From: Megaleporinus macrocephalus
Lineage: Eukaryota; Chordata; Actinopteri; Characiformes; Anostomidae
DNA length: 64,000 nt
Reading direction: 5' to 3'
Assembly: GCA_021613375.1 (NCBI GenBank)
Contig: CM038710.1
Span: 31,850,695-31,914,694 of the forward strand
The stretch's first letter is position 1. The number at the start of each line of letters is the position of its first letter. Under the pieces are notes generated by a model that saw only the letters and a list, made by a program, of their open reading frames with translations, did not search any database and was not told where the DNA came from. The translations under genes were made by a program, and so were the position numbers. This document shows positions 59,106-64,000 of this stretch, one piece after another.

Positions 59106-60872
59106 AAAGAAGGAAGGACAGAAACAGAGAAAAGACCATAAAGCTGGGAAAGAAAATTTAATGGTCAATCAATTTTTCACAAATTCAAGGCGGAATCTAT
59201 AAAGCGCAACAGAGTTCCTCCTCCAGCATGTGCCGAGAAGAATAAAAACGACTAAATCATTGTCTTGGCCATGACAAGAGCGAGGCAATAAATAAAGACA
59301 ACTAAAGGAGCAGATAGCACATAGGAGAACATATCAGCACTGAGGTGCTCCAGTACATGTAGAGGAACACACACATACACACAGAGAAAGAGAGAAAGAG
59401 AGATTCTTGGTGTATGTATTCCCTGTAAAAAAGAAAAAGCAAACAACACTAAAACAATGCTTGAACCTACTTAATTTTTATAAAACGTAGATAAGTGAAG
59501 TATTTGAGAAATTTCTTTGTTTGTATTCTGCACACAGTATTTTTTAACAGTACACTTATTAGTATTGTATTTTAGTGTTTAAGGGGTGCGTTCTTTTTAC
59601 TTTAGATATGCTGTTAAGGTTAAACAATCTAAAAAAAGTCATACAAGCACTATTTGCACACTGTACTACAGGTAATATAAGGTCAATGATATGCCTGACA
59701 ATGTCAGAACATATGCATCACATTAAGTAACATAGAAAAAAGGTTAGTGTGGTGTGTGTTTGTGTGTTGTGGTGCTGCGATACCTTAATGGTTCACCGCT
59801 GAGCTGCACTATGAAGAGCACCCATTCAGGCAGCACAGGCCTTTGTTAAGTGCCTTTATTGTCTGTATACTTATACACTTGGCACAGCTCAACTAAATTA
59901 TTTGGCAACTTGGCAGCAACCAGAGTATTGAACCCACAACCCTGTGATCAATTGCCCAGGACTTCACTTGGGGGTGTTGCTGGAAGGGTGCTACTGCTCT
60001 AGACATTGGATCAGCTCCTTGATCCTATGCGTGTGTGCCACATTTGCTATTATTGTCCAGCCTGCTTAAACAGAGCCAAGGAACCACAATACAGACTGCC
60101 TTTAATTACAATGGACAAGCACAGCAACTCCCTCATCCAGTCCTTGGGTAAGCAACTATGCGCCACATTTCCAAAATATCTGTTTAGAGTCCTAGTAAAA
60201 ATCTGTTGGCCGCTGTAAAAAAAATATTTTGTTTGAGGCTGAGGACGAGCTTAACATATTAGACTAGAGAAGGATTTGGGAACGCTCTCACAGCCTGATT
60301 GAGCTGTGCTTCTCTTGTAGGGAGATAGAAGACACTGCCTTACTTGCACGCAGCGTCGCACAGCCAGATGTCATTTTATAACAAGGACGTCTAGGGACAA
60401 CCCTGAGAAATGTTGGGCTAAATGTGGGTGGGAGCATAGACTTGATAGGGTGGGAACAAACTGACTGTGAAATTTATAAACCAGTCTAGTAGCTTGAGAA
60501 GGTGGAGCTAAAGTAAGCGGTGCTCATTGAGTTTTTTGTTGGTTTACTCAACCAAGCAAATTCACAATCAGACAAATTTCCAACGTCAAAACCAGTTGCA
60601 GTTGCAGCATGCTCATCATCTGGATTGTTTGGAGTAAAGTCAGTCTTTTTCTCATCTTGACATTCTGATAAAATCAACTTTAGTTTTCAAGTGTAATATT
60701 ATAGCAAGTTTTTAGTTCTGGCTCATGCAAATAGCGACCCTGCAAGATTCATGGTTTTTGCAAAATTACAGTCTGTAATTAAAAACTCTGTAAGGACAAA
60801 TTGACTTACATTTTTTTTTAATAAAACAAACGTATTTTAAGTATTTTTAAAGTTTTCTAGTATGATTAGTTA
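59106..60872. other. Mostly unassigned; possible worn SINE at 59775-60010
   Basis: TTGAACCCACAACCCTGTGA at about 59931 resembles an inverted B box. The rest is not recognised. 59150-59330 is unique-looking with ATGGTCAATCAATTTTTCAC (homeodomain/PBX-like). Confidence 0.3.
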
Positions 60873-61100
60873 ATATGTCATCGCTGTCCTATGCAAAACA
60901 AGTATCTCCAAATCGGCAACTTTACTTGAGAGGGCAAAAACTGTCCTTATTTTTAATGTAAGTCAATGGAACCAATTTTTTTTCAAGCTATTTTAAAGCA
61001 TTTCTATATAAACGACAGCGGCTGCATTTAATTGATGTCGGAAAATAGAAATTAACAAAAAATAGAGAGATACATGTTTTTCATTGGGCAGCGACAATAT
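60873..61100 (-). mobile_element. TA-flanked miniature transposon, copy 9 (complete)
   Basis: The ends ATATGTCATCGCTGTCC and GGGCAGCGACAATAT are inverted. The interior is in reverse orientation (TAAGTCAATGGAACCA, TTTCAAGCTATTTTAAAGC). Confidence 0.75.
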
Positions 61101-63559
61101 GTAACTTGCATTATTAAGACTGAAACTCCCTCCAAAACTCACATTCCACATGTGGCTGTGTTTCAGTATTGGAGCAACACTTCTGTTGACTTGTGATAGC
61201 ATTTCACTAGCTACCTTGTTTTTGCTTTTATTGTTTATTGTTTGGGATATTGAAATAACATAGACTAGAGGAATTCGGGGCAGGTTTTGAAAGAGGTGAA
61301 CAATCGTTTACAGAAGAGTTTGCCACAATTAAGCACTGAAACGTTTAACAAGTTATGTCCAGACGTACTCTCTTTATGAGATCACATTTGGCCAGAGACG
61401 TGGGAAGTGGTGTTGCGCTAGTAGCCCCAAATCTCAGGGTTGGTTAACAGCTTTGGTTTAGAAACTAATTGGAATGTAATAAATCTACCTTGATCTACTT
61501 GTTTTACAGTGGAGTTTGCATTTTTGTGTTTTATTCATATGTTTTAAAAAGCCGCAGTAGCTGTGCACTGTTTATATTAACAATGTATCTTCACTAAAAT
61601 AAGTTGATACGCTTTCTAAGCCCACTGCTGGCTGCTTTGGGGGTGCAGGTCACTAAACACATGCAGGTGCTTGGAGGGAATGTGTGTGCAGAGCCCTAGG
61701 AAATTCAGAGCCCAAAAGCTGCCAGGTATTGTTTGAATTGTGTTGGAATGTGTGACTGTGGGGACAGGACACAATTGGTTAGTGCCACATATCAACAATC
61801 TGATTGGATGTTTTGTCCAGAAGGAAAGAGAGCAGAGATACAAGGATCTAATGCATCAGTGATTGAATGCATCATTTATGTGGGAATATTGTTGCCTCAT
61901 GCCATGTTGTGGTGTGTAATGACAATTAATAATGATGTAAAATATCAAACAATTGTTACATCAGAAATGAGAAAATCACTTTGCATGATGTCACCATTCA
62001 TTTTGGCCCCCTTTTTCTTAACATACCTTGCTTGGTTTGGCCTGCAGAACATGACATTTGTCCACCAGTATGTGCGGTACAGTAGTTATACATTTGTAAT
62101 AATTCATTTTGTTGTCATTTCCACTGCCAAGTGATCCGGATCTGAGTAGCTGTACTGAAATCGTGCTGTACCATTTTTGTGTTAAGCATGTCAGGCCAGA
62201 AGGTATAGGTGGATCTAATGGATCATGGTACAAACCGCTGATCAGTCAACTACAATCATCACAGATTAATAACTAAGATGACCACCATGAATTAAAAATA
62301 TAGCTAGCTAGAATCACTGTCTCAGACCCAAAACAAACAGCAAGTAAAAGGTAAGTCAGAGCTGGCACCTCCTCCAGTGTTGTTGTTGTTGTTGTTGTTT
62401 ATGTTAACAGTTATTACCTGATTTGTGTGAGTAATCACAAACACAAACCACTTCTCTCTCTCTCACTCTCTCGGATTGTTCTCTCGCTTGCGTATGCTGT
62501 CCCTGTCTCTCAGGTAGAGGGTGAAGTACACAGACCCAGAGGGCCCCTTCCACAACCCTAAGTGATGACTTTTTCCCCCCTGCCCCCTTTTCTTCAGTTA
62601 ATTAATACACTTTTTCACTGTCCACACGCGCACACAAAGTCAAATTGCTGCCCACTGCAGCAGAACTTAAGCCAGCATGCTTTACTCAGCTGCTGGGCCA
62701 GTGATCTTTTAAGTGTCAATCCTTTAGGCACAATAAGAAAAGAGATATTTGCAGATTCTTCCTTGCAAACGATGTCTAGTTCTGTGAGACTTTTTGGGAT
62801 ATTTTGTGTGGGACTAGCTACAGATTGTCAATGTTTAGGTTAGGGGGCTGTAAGGACCACAGCAAAACCTTTCATTTTGGATTTTGAAGTGTATTTAAAA
62901 TCATTGTCTGGTCTCTTTTCATCTTTTAGAATTTACTGGTATTTAATCCAATCTATTCTTACTTCTACTAGTGAAATGTTCTCTGTGCCACTGGCTGCAG
63001 CACGAGCCTGAAGTAAGATCAATTCACCCCTGTGTTAAACAGTTGGACAGGTGTTCTTTTCATTAAATCCTGGACCCGTTTGTCTTTTTTTTAATAAACT
63101 TGTTTCCCAACTGGATCATGCTTGTTCAGATGCCCCTTCTAAAGCTGAATTGTGTGATGAGGACACAGGGAAGGCTTTATTCTGATGATTCGTCCATGAA
63201 GGTGATATTTGTGCAGGTGTTGTTGCACAGTACAACAGAGCACCACTGCTCCAGAACGTGATGAAGTCAAACTGAATTTTGATTTGCCTTTCTAGCAGTT
63301 CTGTGAGCAGTTTTTCTGAAAATTGGACCACCACCATTTCTGTTACTGCCAAGGAAGCGCTACCTGAAAACACATTTCTATATTTTTATCACCATCACCT
63401 GCTTTGTTGGCATCTACTATTGGAACATTCAGAGTGTTAAATAGAGGCTTAGAGAAGCCCTCGGCTGCTGAATGTTGGGTCAAGGTTTGAGGAAAGTGTT
63501 AAGCTTTAAAATTCGCATCATCTAATATTTTCTGATGATGATTGTGCTAAATAAGTGTC
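61101..63559. other. Unassigned stretch with a TTG repeat
   Basis: TTG repeat at 62379-62399. No exon or element recognised. Confidence 0.4.
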
Positions 63560-63785
63560 TGAAAGTTATCTGAAGGGTAAATCTCTTGGCATTCCCAAAT
63601 TTTTGCATGGGGCCTCTTTCCTATTTTCATTGTTAAGCAAACCAAACCTAATACACTTCTCTTGACCAAATGTTGATATGTTTGGTTTCTAACTTTATGC
63701 CTTTTGGAGATCAGTTCCTCTTTCCTAGACTATTTACAGTAACAGAAATGCTGGCTAGGGGTGCCCAAATGTTTGCATGCCACTG
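63560..63785 (+). mobile_element. Tc1-like transposon 3' relic, copy 2
   Basis: It ends GGTGCCCAAATGTTTGCATG then CCACTG with TA directly outside. TTATGCCTTTTGGAGATCAG and ACAGTAACAGAAA match 42427-42480. No transposase remains. Confidence 0.65.
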
Positions 63786-64000
63786 TATAAAACAGATGTA
63801 CACATTGCACATTACACAAATTACACAGAAGCCCCAACAACTAAATGCAAATGCATGTTTTACCCTGTGTTTAGGGTATCCACCCTTTACTTTTATCACA
63901 GCTTCCATTCTTTTTAGGAGACTTGCTTTCACTTTTTAAAAGAAAGCTGCAGGGGTATTTTTCCATTGTTCAGAAAACACCAGCAGCTTCTTTGTCTGAT
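63786..64000 (-). mobile_element. Possible further Tc1-like sequence running off the window
   Basis: TTTTATCACAGCTTCCATTC, TTTTTAGGAGACTTGCTTTC and AAGAAAGCTGCAGGGGTATT resemble minus-strand transposase text of another fish Tc1-like family. It is cut by the window edge. Confidence 0.4.

Overview
This is non-coding, transposon-dense vertebrate DNA, most likely from a ray-finned (teleost) fish. The evidence is the mix of families: a LINE with an apurinic-type endonuclease plus reverse transcriptase and the fish-typical 3' region ending in AAGTC repeats; several Tc1/mariner relics; hAT elements with 8-base target-site duplications (TSDs); tRNA-derived SINEs; and many long CT, AC and AT microsatellites. 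A fish of the otophysan group (characin, catfish or carp relatives) is a guess from element style only. No host protein-coding exon can be named with confidence. Apart from the LINE, long open frames are chance or transposon-derived.

Layout. 1-2200: a repeat block, then two LTR-like units, one clearly a solo LTR inserted into a miniature transposon. 2621-6446: a LINE on the minus strand with a 994-codon frame whose reverse transcriptase lacks the motif A aspartate. 6640-17100: more miniature elements, a hAT 5' fragment, a composite element at 13.5-14.8 kb with another element inside it, and a Tc1 deletion derivative (14903-15438) with a related empty site at 11.0 kb. 17.1-21.5 kb: mostly unassigned sequence with very long microsatellites. 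21.5-26.3 kb: a solo LTR, SINEs, an AT-rich repeat pair and a three-layer nest (hAT inside a LINE inside Tc1). 29.2-31.4 kb: a 1.17 kb hAT element, a second 5'-truncated LINE copy and a miniature transposon. 31.6-32.1 kb: a unique stretch that could be a conserved regulatory element.

32.6-41.9 kb: an LTR-like unit, hAT and Tc1 transposase relics, an LTR-like or promoter-like segment with a perfect CRE at 36.4 kb, a LINE relic carrying a SINE, and a 503-bp hAT element with perfect TSD. 42-45.3 kb: three Tc1-type relics. 49.9-52 kb: a palindrome-type element and a 1.43 kb hAT element in a pyrimidine-rich repeat. 53.4-61.1 kb: a cluster of one TA-flanked miniature transposon family and associated modules. 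The end of the window enters further Tc1-like sequence.

The sequences do not form a pathway. What they record is insertion history, and several insertions can be ordered from TSDs, nesting and internal empty-site comparisons. Family names come from recognised motifs and remembered consensus features, not from a database search.
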